Of a stretch of DNA of 64,000 nucleotides, positions 36,575 through 48,480 are shown in pieces. Source of the DNA: Cryptomeria japonica (Eukaryota > Streptophyta > Pinopsida > Cupressales > Cupressaceae); the NCBI RefSeq assembly GCF_030272615.1, contig NC_081412.1:693664083-693728082 (forward strand). The letters run 5' to 3'. A program made the position numbers and the translations under genes. The notes under the pieces are model-generated. The model was not told the DNA's origin, made no database searches, and saw only the letters and a list, made by a program, of their open reading frames with translations. Each line of letters starts with the position of its first letter. The stretch's first letter is position 1.

Positions 36575-36875
36575 ATCTCCCCCTTTGGCATTGATGGCAA
36601 AACCAACAATTAAATGGTAATACCAACAAGATATTTCAAATTGATTTGGATTCAGATTGCTGTTAGACTTCTCCTATTATCCTTGAGCTGTTAAAATCTT
36701 CTAAAGTCTTCTCCCTTCTTCATTAGGCTACTAAGTTGTTGACTTACATTTATTCTTCTCCATTTTTTCAATCTTCTCCCCTTGTCATTAGTCTTCTGTT
36801 ATTTAATCATTTAGGGCTTTACTGTTCAGTCAACCATTTAGTCTTCCAACCATTTAGTCTTCTCCGCCTTTGACA
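36575..36875 (-). promoter_or_regulatory. polypurine tracts of copia element 2
   Basis: Minus strand CCAAAGGGGGAGAT at 36575-36588 touches the LTR. Further tracts GACAAGGGGAGAAG (about 36773-36786) and GTCAAAGGCGGAGAAG (about 36861-36876) follow upstream. Confidence 0.7.
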
Positions 36876-37088
36876 ACAATGCCAAAAAGTAAAAGAACTA
36901 AATCATGATTGCTTCCTCTGTTAAGTGATTTGTCTTGTTGTGTGTCATCTCAGTCTCGGTCAGAGCAACTTGTCTCTATTCATAATTTCCTGCACAACTT
37001 TAGAAAACCTTCTAAAGTGCATAAATCAGCATCAATCCACACATAATATTCTGTAGATTCATCGAATTGATGCTTTCACCAAACTCAA

Positions 37089-37962
37089 TCAGTGAGTAGA
37101 AGATAGGGGTAGGACCCCTAACTTGCTTCTGAGATACTCAAAAGTGTCCCTTGGCAATGGCTTTGTGAAGATATCTGCTAATTGCTCCTTTGAACTGATA
37201 TATTCCAACACAACTTTCTTCTCTTGAACTTCTTCTCTAAGATAATGATACTTTATAGATATATGCTTTGTCTTAGAGTGCATTACTGGATTTTTTGAAA
37301 TGTTAATGGAACTACTATTATCACAGAATATAGTTATTGGCTTGGTAACTTTCTCATTTATACCTTCCAACAGTTTTTTGATCCATGTTGTATTGGTACA
37401 ATTCAATGTTGCAGCAACATATTCAGCTTTTGCTATTGCCTGTGAGATACATCCTTGTTTCTTGCTAAGCCAACTCACTAGTCTTTCTCCTAAAAAGAAA
37501 GCTCCACCACTTGTGCTTTTCCTGTCATCTATGTTGCCTACCCAATCAGCATCAGTATAAACTTTTAAATCAAAATTATTCCTCTTTTCATATACTAAGC
37601 CATATTCTTCAGTGCCTCTCAGGTATCTGAAAATCCTCTTAATTGTTGTCATGTGGGTTTCCTTGGGATCTGTAGAGAATCTTGCTACAATACCTACTGC
37701 ATGTGCTATATTCAGTCTACTATGCACAACATATTGCAATTTTCCAATCATAGATCAGTAAAGTGTCTCATCAATAGATGCAGATTCATCATTCTTTGAT
37801 AATTTACAGTTAGTAGTCATAGGAGTACTTACTAGTTTAGAATCCTCCATTCCAAATTTCTTCAAGATTTCCTTTATGTACTTGGATTGAGTAATGAAAA
37901 TTTCATCTTTCATTTGTAGTATCTGTAAACCTATAAAATACTTTATCTCTCCAATTAGTGAC
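37089..37962 (-). pseudogene. pol: copia 2 RT C-terminus and RNase H
   Basis: From the RT end (GEIKYFIGLQILQMKDEIF, just after the solo LTR) through the TPM...KLSK block, a TGA stop at 37752-37754, then a fully open RNase H (TDADWVGNIDDRKSTSG, KAEYVAAT, CDNSSSINISKNPV, HSKTKHI, ADIFTKPL) to the stop at 37089. RNase H removes the RNA strand during cDNA synthesis. All expected blocks are seen. Confidence 0.9.
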
Positions 37963-39264
37963 TGTAGACACCTAAAAATGGTCAATGCTTGCGGGATCAT
38001 ACTTTAACATTTGCGCATTGCCTCATTTTAGGTTTTTGCGTCGCATTAACATTTCTCCTATGTCACGCACTTGGTTTTTATCATTTGTGAGCATCGAGTC
38101 ATTCTTCTATCATCTCGCCTTCGAATTTGGTCTTGTCGACAACAACATTCAGTCATGATTTTGGTCGATCTTTGTCCTTGTCAATCTTGTCATATTGCGA
38201 TCGATTTGTCATCGATCCTTGTCCTCTTCAATCATGTCAATTTGGATCAATTTGTCATTGTTCCTCGGCGCATTTATCAATCAAATCATTTATTAATTCA
38301 AAATCATGATCAAATCGAGTCAATTATCTTTCAAGACCTAATTCACCTTCTAGGGTTTCATGATTTAGTCATTTAACCTTGCTTATCATTTTCTTCCTTT
38401 AGGATTAATAAATTACTAATTTATCCTAAGTCTTCTCATCACAATTAAATTTTTATTTAATTGGCTAATTATTCCTCTTTGTGAATTAATTAATAAATGA
38501 AAGATTATTAATTAATTTACCTAATTTTCTCATTTTCTAATTTCCTAATTTCTAATTTTCATTATTTCCTAATTCCTAATTTCCACCTATTTTCTAATTT
38601 CCTAATTGCAATTTCCACCTAATTATCTTGTCTCTAGTTCTCCCTATTTGTGTGCTTCATGCGTCATACTCTTGACATAGCAATTTGTCATAGAGTTTTG
38701 TCTTGACATAGCAATTTGTCATAGAATTTGTCTTGACATAGCAATTTGTCATAAAATGTCATAAAATGTCATAAATTCTTGACATAGAAATTTGTCATGA
38801 ATTGTCATAAGCCTTGCATAGAAATTTGTCATAGATATGTCATAATTTTGCTATTATTGATTTGAATTTCTATTCAAATCTCTTTCATGCTAATTTGCTC
38901 ATTTATCCAATTCTTCTATAAATTGGATGATTTTCAATCAAACCTGATCCGAATTTCTATCAAACTACCGAACTTTCATTTCTAGTACTCTTGAGCTTTT
39001 TTGCTTTCAATTGTGTGAGCACTTGTAGGTGAGATCCACAAACCCATTGAAGAGGAAAGAACAACAATGGAGCCACATGGAAGGAGTATTCAATTCTACG
39101 TCTGGTTTGCATGATATTTTCTTTTAAATGTTTTGTTTTTGTGCCTCTATTGAATGTGCTTTGGAATTAGGTTCATTTCAATGAGTGTTCTTTTGATTAT
39201 GTTATCATGTCTAATGTTTTGATCTACTTACTTGCTTTTGATGATTCCTAATTTCTATGCTACA
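37963..39264 (+). mobile_element. solo LTR A (1,302 bp)
   Basis: Begins TGTAGACACCTAAAA and ends TATGCTACA, with a 5-bp duplication (one mismatch). No internal retroelement region is present, as expected after LTR-LTR recombination. A TATA box (TATAAATT, 38917-38924) places it in plus orientation, with U3 about 0.95 kb. It holds a 30-bp tandem array. The start resembles gypsy LTRs, but no other copy in the window identifies the family. ORFs at 38071-38376 are not coding. Confidence 0.85.
38670..38848 (+). repeat. tandem array within solo LTR A
   Basis: Units built on CTTGACATAGCAATTTGTCAT start near 38671, 38702 and 38732 (period 30-31 bp). Then shorter and altered units (ATAAAATGTC twice, GACATAGAAATTTGTCAT, GCATAGAAATTTGTCAT) follow. 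TGACATA and its inverse TGTCATA alternate, so single units can fold. Confidence 0.85.
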
Positions 39265-40941
39265 ATGACATCTCAAATTCTTTGCACATTTCATTACCAA
39301 AATTCTTGCATAGAGAGTCATTTCCACAAAATATAATGTCACCAACAAATATGGCTGAGATCAGTATTCCATTGTACTCATCTTTCTTCATGTACATATT
39401 ATTTTTTTCACTTGTCCTTATAAAACCAAACTTGATCAAATAAGAGTGCAGTCTTTCATACCATGCTCTAGGTGCTTGCTTCAGACCATATAAAGCTTTG
39501 TTCAGTTTGCATACCTGATCTTTACTCCTGTCTTCAACAAATCCTTCAGGTTGTTCAATGTAAACTTCTTCTTCTAGTATACCATTCAAAAATGCAGATT
39601 TAACATCCATTTGATATACCTTGAAATTTTTGAAAGCAGCATATGCCAACAATGTTCTTACTCCCTCAAGTCTAGCCACAGGTGCAACGGTCTCACCATA
39701 ATCTATTCCTTCTTCTTGAGCATAACCTTTGCAAACTAGTCTTGCTTTGTTGCGAATGACCTCACCTTTCTCATTTAGCTTGTTTCTAAAAATCCACTTT
39801 GTATCGATTACATTTTTGTCCTTCGGTCTTGGGATCAGTGTCCATGTGTCATTCTTTCTGATTTGATCAATCTCTTCTATCATAGCATTTACCCAATCTT
39901 CACTGTTAAATGCCTCTTTTACTATTCTGGGTTCAAATTCAGATATCAGACATGTGTTCTGTCTCAGTTTGTTCCTTGTCATCACTGGATCATATTTATC
40001 TCCTATAATTTGACTTGATGCATGATGTCTTCTGACATATTTGGCTAATATAGGCTTGGTAGGTTCTTTATGATCTTCTTCATCACTCGGTAACTGGACA
40101 TTCTCTTCATTTTCTTCAACAGCTTTGTCGGTAGGACTTCTCGGTTGAACATAAATGAATTCTTCATAATCTTTTGGTTCTTTGGAATTTCCTTCATCAT
40201 TTCTTTCCGTAAATTCATCAATTTTCACATTTGCACTTTCCACTATTTTGTTATATGATTTGATCAGACATTTAAATGCTTTACTTCTAGAAGAATAACC
40301 AAGAAATGTTCCTTCTTCACTTTTATGATCGAATTTTCCATTTCTATCATCTTTGTGAACATAGCATCTACTTCCAAAGATTTTAAAATAACTTACATTA
40401 GGTTTCTTGTCATACCAGATCTCATATGGTGTCTTCATAGTTCCTTTCTTCAGTTGAACTTGATTTAGGGTGTAAACTGCAGTGCTGATTGCTTCTCTCC
40501 GAAATGTTTGAGGTACCCTCTTTTCTATCATCAGGGTTCTTGCACAATCCACAATTGATCTGTTTCTTCTCTTGGCTATCCCATTTTGCTAAGGTGTTCT
40601 TGGTGTAGACACTTGCCTCTTTATACCATGATCATTGCAGAATAAGCTAAATTCATTAGAAGTGAACTCTCCTCCTCTATCAGATCTCAGACATTTCAGT
40701 TGTCTTCCTATTTCATTTTCAACTCTTGCCTTGTACCATTTAAACATTTGAAAAGCTTCTGATTTTTCTTTTAAAAACATGATTGACATCATCCTTGAGT
40801 AATCATCCACAAATAATATGAAATATTTATCACCATAATAACTTTGAACTTTCATAGGACCACAAAGATCAGTATGCACAAGATCTAAAATTCCTTTAGA
40901 AGTGTAGGACTTACTTGTAAAGCTTGATCTTGTCATCTTAC
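39265..40941 (-). pseudogene. pol: copia 2 integrase and reverse transcriptase
   Basis: Integrase core in 40941-40589: VHTDLCGP (first Asp) and LRSDRGGEFTS (second Asp). After a TAG at 40589 the frame continues with NGIAKRRN, where the catalytic Glu is Lys (codon 40571-40573). Then come the conserved [21 protein letters not shown] block, a Glu-rich linker, and [60 protein letters not shown]. The RT active site reads FVGDII instead of YVDD, so the first catalytic Asp is Gly (39341-39343). It is broken by solo LTR A at the C-terminal side and by solo LTR B at the N-terminal side. Confidence 0.92.
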
Positions 40942-43447
40942 TGGTGTAGGAGCACCTAGGCCTCATTTTCATTCCAGGTTTGATAACAAGTTTGGTTTTT
41001 TTTTTTTTTTTTATTAGTATTAAGTTGGAAAGTTGTCTAAGATGTTTTGAGGTTGTTCTAGGTTGTTTGGATGAGTTTTGAACTCATTGTGTGATCATGT
41101 TTCTTGTTTTCATCTTTTTGCTCGAAGTTGCCAGTTTGGAGTTGCCTAGTAAAATATTGTCAAAAGTGAGTTTTTAGTGTGTTTTTGTTGTGAAAAGTTC
41201 TTAGACATGTTTGGTGCTTGGTTTTTAGGTGTGAATAATGTTTTTTAGTTGATTTGTAGTTTTTGAGATCAACCTTGCATCATCTAGGCACCAATAGTTG
41301 TCATTTTAGACATGAAAGTGTCAACTTTGTGTGCTCTTGGACATGTACCTATCTATACAGGAGGATAACTAATATATGGAGGTATTTATTCTCTTGTTTG
41401 TACCATTGTAAGGGTTGATCATTTGAAGTTATGAAGCATTTTGCAAACTTGCACTAGTTTTTACCTTGTTTTCCCTATGTTTTGACTCCATTTGAGCAGC
41501 AGTCCATACACCTGTTGTACGTGGCCATAGTATTTTTGCATTTTTTAGTACTCTCATGTTTCCTGAATCTTTTCCCTTTGGTGGCATTTAATTTCATCAA
41601 TTTTTGAGTTTTGTGCAAAAATATTTGGTTTTGACAGTTTCATTGCCTTGTCTAGGAAATTGGCAAGGATGCTTGACCAACTTGGCTTCTTGAGGCCCTA
41701 AATCCTCATGGCTTCCCAAGAACTAGTTGGTCAACTTGTAATATATGTACATACTTGTTTTGATTTCAAAAGTGCAGGGGTAAGGAGTTTTGTGGCCATG
41801 GATCCCTAGGCAAGTGTGCCATTTGGCTAGGGTCTCTAAAGAAGTTTGATGCTTTGATCTTCCATAGAAAATGCACTCATCAGATTATCAGACCTATTTT
41901 GAAGTTCAAGCTTGTATGTCAAGGAAAAGAGGCTTTCTAAGCCATAAGGAGAATGATTTCATGTTTAGTTTGTGAAGATAATGTAGAAGACAGTGAGTCA
42001 TTGTTTTAGAGTTAATTTCCTTTCACTTGCTTACTCTCCACCATACATTGGAGCTTGTAAGGCATTGTACCTCCTTCTAATCGCTTGAAAAAAAGAAAAA
42101 GGAGTGATTTTTGGTATTTTCCATGGGTTTGTAAGTTGCCAAGATCAATTAATGATCCTTGAAGCAAAGTTGTAATGCCCAGTTGGTTGTCACAGTCATC
42201 TATGACTGATTTTTGCATTTTTGTTGAAGTTGAATATGTAATCTCCCTCTTCAACATGGAAGGTATGAAGGTCAACAAACAACTAAAGACAAATAATTGT
42301 TAAAGAGAACTAATCAGACCTTTTGAAAAGAGTTTTGATAGTGAAAAGTGCAGGTCTAAGTAGAAAAACAGTGAAAAGAGAAAAGTGCAGTCATAAATGT
42401 CTTGACAGTGAACAAATCTTTGTTTGTAATTTCCTAATGGCTTTTGAGTAGGGCTAATGTGATATTTGTGTGTCTTTCATTATATACATGTTCTCTTTTT
42501 TTGAAATGTAATTGGTTTTCATACCTAAGATGTGTTTGTAGACAACAAGAATGGAAAAGTTGTCATTGTTGCATACCCCTCATGAGCAATTTTTGGAAAT
42601 CTTGTTCTCTAACCTTGGAAAGGTACAAATTTGTATTTTTGTGGCTCAACTAGCATGTAATAGGGTAGGACCAAGTTTTCATGGTTCATATTGAAGGTCT
42701 TAAACTTGTTAGTCCATATTTGCCACCAAAACCCCTCCAAACCCTCCTTTTTGCACCCATTTTTGGGATAGTCATGGAGAAGGCTTAAGGGACCTTAAAA
42801 CCTAGAAAATCTTCAAGAAATATCAAAAGGGTATCCATAAATGAGATTCTTTCAGTCTGGAAGTCCATCGTTGGAGCAGGGTGAGCACAAAACCCCAAAA
42901 GGAGGGCTAATTCCTTGTAGCTCGTTTTAGGCCTAAAAATTGGTTTTTTTCAAATTGGGTGCACCAAAGAGAGTTGTAAGGCATAAAAACCATTAAATAT
43001 AGTTGAGAAAAGTTTGCCTTACATGCATTTTACACTTTTGGTGTGGTAGACTCCAAAACTTAGTTGTAGCACTTGTGAAGGACCTCTGCACCCCAAAACG
43101 TAGAAGACTAAAGTCACCCATTGGGAGCAAAACTTAACATCAACTTATAAACCAAGAAAAGGAGACTTTGTGCAATTAGAGAATAGGTTAGTGATAGAGG
43201 AAATGAGTCCCAAATGAGAGATTAAGGTGTCAGAACATAAAGCCTAAAGCTATGGTGTTGAAGCCCTTGAGTAAACAAGATAAGTTAGATTTAGGGAGGT
43301 GGTTCAAGAAGAGTTGCTAGGTTGTTTATAAACCTCTTGCACTCTAATTTTGGGTGACTACACCTTATGACCAGTAAGGACCTATCACTTAGCAAACATA
43401 CAAGCCTATTGGGCAACACCCTCTTACACTAGCTCCCTATCACTTAC
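40937..43447. repeat. target-site duplications of solo LTR B
   Basis: CTTAC at 40937-40941 and again at 43443-43447, identical. Removal joins CRGCQMGK to MTRSSF in frame. Confidence 0.88.
40942..43442. mobile_element. solo LTR B or LTR-like insertion (2,501 bp)
   Basis: TG at the start (TGGTGTAGGAGC), CA at the end (CTCCCTATCA) and a perfect 5-bp target duplication. There is no repeat of its own ends inside and no coding region, so a solo LTR fits best. A T-tract lies near 40997-41012. Orientation and family remain open. ORFs at 42012-42278 and 42444-42653 are not credible. Confidence 0.75.
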
Positions 43448-44150
43448 CCATCTGGCATCCTCGACACATAGCATTCTCAGGTTTTCCAAGACTCGGTAGA
43501 CCTCTTACTCGGTGCTTCTTACTTATTTTGATCAGATTATCAAAATTTACATGACAAAACCTTTTATGCCATAACCAGGTATCATCTATCTTAGCATAAA
43601 GACACTTGTTCCGAGTTGAGTCAAGATGAAATGTGTTACCTTTTGTTTGTGTCCCAGTAGCAGCTAACTTTCCATGCTTGTCATGAACTTTGACAATTCC
43701 TTTCTGAAATTCTATTTGATATCCTGTATTGTTTAACTGTGCTACACTCAACAAATTGTATTTCAATCCTTCAACCCAGTATACATCATCACATTTAGCA
43801 TTGTGAAGAAGTGTTATAGATCCTTTACCTTTCACCGGACATGGTGCATCATTACCAAATCTTACATAGCCTCCATCATAGTCTTCTATTTTAACAAACT
43901 TATGTTTATCACCTATCATATGATGTGAGCATCCACTATCTATGATCCAAGAGTCATTATTATTTATGTGAGATATTAGAGCTTTTTCTTCATACCTTTC
44001 TTCATCAGATCCATCCTTAATAGCCACATAAACAACATCCTCAGTATCATTTTCATTAGATTTGTCATCGTTGGATTCCTCATCAGCTACTAGACATGTC
44101 TTTCTATCTCTCCTTCTGAAGTCTCAGTGTCCTTTGTATTGGTTGTCTTT
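43443..44150 (-). pseudogene. pol: copia 2 protease and GAG-pre-integrase
   Basis: Open from 44027 down to the insertion. Protease active site WIIDSGCSHHM (near 43930) and a glycine-rich core (VKGKGSITL, YWVEGLKYNLLSVAQL). Then the zinc-binding GAG-pre-integrase domain, LWHKRFCHVNFDNL...CRGCQMGK. Upstream, between 44027 and 44151, the same frame is broken by TAG (44151) and TGA (near 44127). Protease cuts the gag-pol precursor. Confidence 0.9.
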
Positions 44151-45041
44151 CTACCTGTTATCTCGGTATTCTCTCTTTTCACTAGATTCTTTGTCAGGGC
44201 AGTTAGAAGCCATATGTCTTATTTTATCACAATTGAAACATTTTAAAGGTAGCTTTCCTTTATACTTAGCTTTTCCTCTCGGTAACCTTCTGGCTAATAA
44301 TGCTTCAAACTCTTCTTGCTTATTGATTTCCTCATAGATTTTGTGCACTTTTTCCATGTTCTTGCAAAATCTTTCACTTGCTCCACTATGATCCCCTTCA
44401 GAGTACTTACTCATTCTATCATTGTAATCATCAGATTCACCAATATGAAAAGAACTGAATGCAAATTCTACTTTATTTACCGAAGACCCACTGTTATCAA
44501 AATTGCTTAACTCAAATGCATGTAGCTTACCAATAGCAGCATCCAAAGAAACTGGCATGTTAGGTACAGACCTCAATTCATTGATTACAGAGACTCAAAT
44601 AGCATAAGCTGGTAGAAGGGTTCTCAACAACTTACTTGTTATATCCTTTTCTTCAATAGTTCCACTTGCTCCTTTAATTTGATTGACAATCTCCTTTAGT
44701 CTTTTACTGTATTGTGCTATGTTCTCACCTTCATTCATTTTCATGGATTCAAGTTTTTCTCTTAGACTATCTACTTTTTCTCTTTGAACATGTTCATCAC
44801 CTCCATACACAGATATGAGCTTAGTCCACATTGTTTTTGCATCATTATAGCCTTCTAGATCATTAAACTCTGAGTTGGTCAATGCTGATGTTATTTCAAT
44901 CATAGCTTGAATATGTTCTTGCTTTGCCTTAATCTCTTCCAAGGTCATAGGTTTGGTGCTCGGTGCAATATAATCATTCTCCAGATAATATGTTGCATAT
45001 TCTCCAATTCCTGTAAATGTAGCTTCATCCTTTTTTGCCAT
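44151..45041 (-). pseudogene. gag: copia 2 gag
   Basis: In one frame: helical gag core (DAKTMWTKLISVYGGDEHVQ, LREKLESMKMNEGENIAQYS, RLKEIVNQIKG) to a TGA at 44595-44597, then the C-terminal part with an Asp/Ser-rich linker and one CCHC knuckle, CFNCDKIRHMASNC, in which the usual Gly before His is Arg. The true N-terminus probably starts upstream: another frame just before 45041 carries LNKSSFSTWQKRMK, the typical gag start, so a small indel near 45020 is likely. Gag forms the particle and binds the RNA. Confidence 0.88.
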
Positions 45042-45138
45042 GTGGAGAAACTTGACTTGTTCAGCTTCGGTGCATCCCTTTTATACATCTTCTAATCTTT
45101 GCCTCAAGTACCTTTAAACTTTTCTTCCGGAGTCCAAA

Positions 45139-45150
45139 GCTCTGATACCA
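45139..45150 (-). promoter_or_regulatory. primer binding site of copia element 2
   Basis: Minus strand TGGTATCAGAGC, an exact match to the initiator-Met type site, two bases from the LTR. Confidence 0.93.
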
Positions 45151-45152
45151 AT

Positions 45153-46692
45153 TGATAGTTATGATACTTAATGCAAAGTACAAATGCCAATAGCTAACAA
45201 GATGAGAGGTGGGGGTGAATCATACAAACTTAATCTTCCATAAAATCAATAGATTCAACCTTGGTAACTTATACTTCAGCAATATAACCAAAACTGCTAA
45301 ACATGCAAACTCACAAACACAAAATCATCATAACACTCATAACACTAGATTTAACGTGGAAACCCAAATAGGGAAAAACCACTGTGGGATTTCAGACCCA
45401 CTAAGAAATATACATTCTAGAGTATGCTCGGTTAAAAGCAAATCCTATTAAAGATTACAAACACATTGCTAGATGTGACCCGATTAAGGGATTTCCCTCA
45501 TATCTGTTAGGATCTTCACTTTGTTAGAAGTGACCTTGTCAAAGGGTTTCAAACACTCATTTAGAATGTTACCTTGCTAGAGGGCTTACGAATAAGACTG
45601 TTAAGTCCACTCGGTTAAGAGATTTTCTGACACTTACAAAATAACAGTAATACAAATTTATCTTCAACTTCACATCTAAAATGCTAAAGCAAATTCTTAT
45701 TTGCTCAAAACAATCTAGTCATAGGACTTATCTATCCCTCTGCTGGGCTCTCTACACTATTATTCAAATAGGTCTTCAAGCTTCTGTGCTCGCTAATCAC
45801 TATGTAGCATCCCAGTGCTTACACTTGCCCGCATACATTGTTTATTAACAATTCCTTATTTATAAACAATTGCTAACCACTTAATCTTCTTGATCACATT
45901 TCCCATGATCAATCTTAGCCATCAGATCTTCACACTTGACCAAGTTCAATGTATCCTTTTGATCTAAAAATGTTTTACCTTGCCTCGGGACTTGTAATCC
46001 TTTCTTGGAACTTGTACAAGGTTATTGCGGTTCAATCTGCACTATAGATCTTCCTGCCGATTTTTCTTTGCCATCGATCCTTAACAAACTTCATGCACAA
46101 CATTCCAATCATTTATACATCTCTAGCTAATCATTGTCCTTCATTAAATAATGCCTGTATTCATCTAATGTGCACTATCATAACTCGATTGCAACTTGGT
46201 AAATACTAAAATTTACTTGGTAGACATTCCGCCTTCATTAACCGATATCAATAACCTTAGGGTTTACCGACTAGGTTCCTTAGGGTTTACCGACTAGGTT
46301 CTTTGCTTGGTGACATAGTATAGTATAAACCTTACAATCAACAACATATGTAGAATATCAAAACAATCTAAACATCATGATCTCATCATTGCCTAACTCA
46401 GTAATAGTTGCTTGTTGAATAACTTATTTCTCCCCTTATTCATCACATTCTTACTGTGTCTTTTACCGACACCTTAATTCTCTTCAAATCATTCTTCTCA
46501 AGATATGGCAACATCATACTAAATCAGATAATCAATCTCTTGACATCAATGACAAAATAATGTTATAAAGATAGTTATCATTCTTCTTCAGTTATATCAA
46601 TAATCTTCAACAACCTTCTCAATATCCTTACTGAATATCAACAATCTCCTAATATTGAAATACCAACAATCTCTCTTACTATAATGCCAACA
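45153..46692 (-). repeat. 5' LTR of copia element 2 (1,540 bp)
   Basis: Matches 35073-36574. It differs by scattered substitutions, small indels and a 23-bp tandem duplication (46255-46300). The ORF at 45209-45451 is LTR sequence. Confidence 0.92.
46255..46300 (+). repeat. 23-bp tandem duplication in one LTR only
   Basis: CCTTAGGGTTTACCGACTAG plus GTT occurs twice in direct succession (46255-46277, 46278-46300). The other LTR has it once. Confidence 0.9.
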
Positions 46693-46697
46693 AGTTG
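46693..46697 (+). repeat. right target-site duplication of copia element 2
   Basis: AGTTG, identical to 35068-35072. Confidence 0.9.
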
Positions 46698-48244
46698 AAG
46701 GTTGGTTATATTTCTCTTGTATTGTTTTTATATTGCATGTTATGTTGAAAAGATATGCTTGTGTGAAAAGGCTAGTTACTTGTATTTTTTTTTCCCTTGT
46801 GAAAATGTATTTTGTGTTTTACATTTTGCTCTTGTGTACATTCTATGTTTTGGGAGTAACCAAGGCCTCCTACTCTTGGGAGAGAGGATGGTCTTGTGGG
46901 TGGTAGAAGTTTGATAGTCCTCGAGTGAGAGGCTCTCATTATGAGAGTGATCTCAAGGGATATTTATGTGACCCTTGCTGCAAGGCTTGTTTATGCGTTT
47001 GGGGGTCATAAGGAGGGAAATAAGGTATGAATGCCTTGGGGGGCATAAGGATGTGGGGTTATTGTACTTATGAGTTATCTTCTTGCCATGAGGTGGCTTT
47101 GTGTTTTACCATACTTGCAGTCTCCTCAGGGTACTTGGTCCACTACCACCCTTGAAAAGACATCACAATGTGTGGTGTAGTATAGCATTGGTTGGGAATG
47201 TGTTTGCAAATTGTTTTCCCTTGTTTATTTTGTTTGCATGTGTGTAACTTGTCTAGGGCTTGGTTCTCCAAGCTCGAGGGTGGAGCCTAGGCTAGGAGGT
47301 GAGCACTCCATGGTCATAGCTTTTGATTTATTACAGGTTGTTGGAAGGAAAGATTAGGACATGTAGAGGTGGCTAGAGTTATTTGATGGAGAAAAATATT
47401 TGTAAATGTAATTATTATTCTTTGAAAGTCCTCATTTATTAGAAATGAGAGACCTATTTGTAAAGTGATGATAGTGTCTTTTAAATGTACTTTTAAGAAA
47501 TGAAATATTTTATTATGCTATACTGTAGAAATGAAATGAATATTTTTGGATTAGTTCCTAAAGTTTTGAAAAATAATATCTAATGTGTATATGATAATTT
47601 GAAAAGCGAGAAATTTACTTTATTCTTTATGCATTTAAAATGAAACAAAATAGGAAAGGAATGAAATAGCTTCGCATGCATGTAGTAGGCTAGAAATAAA
47701 ACCTAAAATTTAGATCTGTTTATGGAAGTGCATATTTAGTTTGTATTTAAATCTGTCATTTATTTAATTGCAAAAAATTAAAAAAAATTAAAAATTATAG
47801 TCATCTCTAAGGATTCATTTTAATATTTTCTAGATTTAAATAGTTGTTGTTTGAACTTATTTACTTCTGTCAAAAATTAATTACTTGCAGAAAATAAATC
47901 TAAGGATTAAATGAACTATCTTATTTTAGTTTTAGCTGCAAGGCATTTAAAATAAAAAGAAATATATATACATGGATTTTTAAAACTGACGACTTTAACT
48001 TATCTCTTAAAATGGTATTAAAATAAAAAATATCAGCATAGATTTTCATAAGAAGAAAATACATATATAAATAAATTTATATGCATTTGTATATGTTTAA
48101 ATGAATTCATTTTTTTTCTAAAAACATATATATATATATATATAAAAATATATAAAATAAACAAAAATAATAATTAATCTAAGCAATTAAAAATATATTT
48201 TAAAAGAAAAAAAAAATTTTAAAAAAAAGAAAAAAAAAAGAGAG

Positions 48245-48480
48245 AGAAGAAGGGTTTCAGGCCGAACCTCTGTGCCAAACACAGTGGTCGGTGGGCTAAA
48301 ACACTGTGTTTAGCACAGTGGTTGACGCGGCTGGGGAGGCCGCCACTGTGACTTCCCACAATGGATGGCCCGAGGGCCGCAACTGTGGGTGACCACAGTG
48401 GACGGCCGCCACTGTGGTTTCCCACAGTGAGCGGTGCCCACTGCCGCCGCCTATATCCCAACCCTCCTCCATAGCCAATC
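48245..48480 (+). repeat. GC-rich block in the gypsy LTR
   Basis: A GC-rich island in AT-rich LTR, full of CCACAGTGG/CCACTGTGG-type palindromes (for example near 48318, 48392 and 48410) and CpG. The homologous place in the other gypsy LTRs (51955-52345, 61270-61625) is also GC-rich with related CACAGTGGCGG and CCACTGCGG units. ORFs at 48219-48518 are due to composition. Confidence 0.75.

Larger units (their letters stand above)
37958..39269. repeat. target-site duplications of solo LTR A
   Basis: GTGAC at 37958-37962 and ATGAC at 39265-39269, 4 of 5 equal. Removal restores the RT sequence FEMSLIGEIKYF. Confidence 0.75.
35073..46692 (-). mobile_element. Ty1-copia element 2, minus strand, complete but disabled
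   Basis: LTRs 35073-36574 and 45153-46692 (about 1.5 kb each, ends TGTTRG...TATCA read on the minus strand) are flanked by perfect 5-bp duplications AGTTG. Primer site 45139-45150, gag-pol 45041-37089, polypurine tract 36575-36586. Two solo-LTR insertions (37963-39264, 40942-43442) interrupt pol. Taking out both with one target-site copy each puts all gag-pol fragments into one frame. It lies in the 5' LTR of the plus-strand gypsy. Confidence 0.93.

Noticed and set aside
38670-38848. CRISPR-like array
   Set aside because: Units are directly adjacent without unique spacers and lie inside a plant LTR; it is a tandem repeat.
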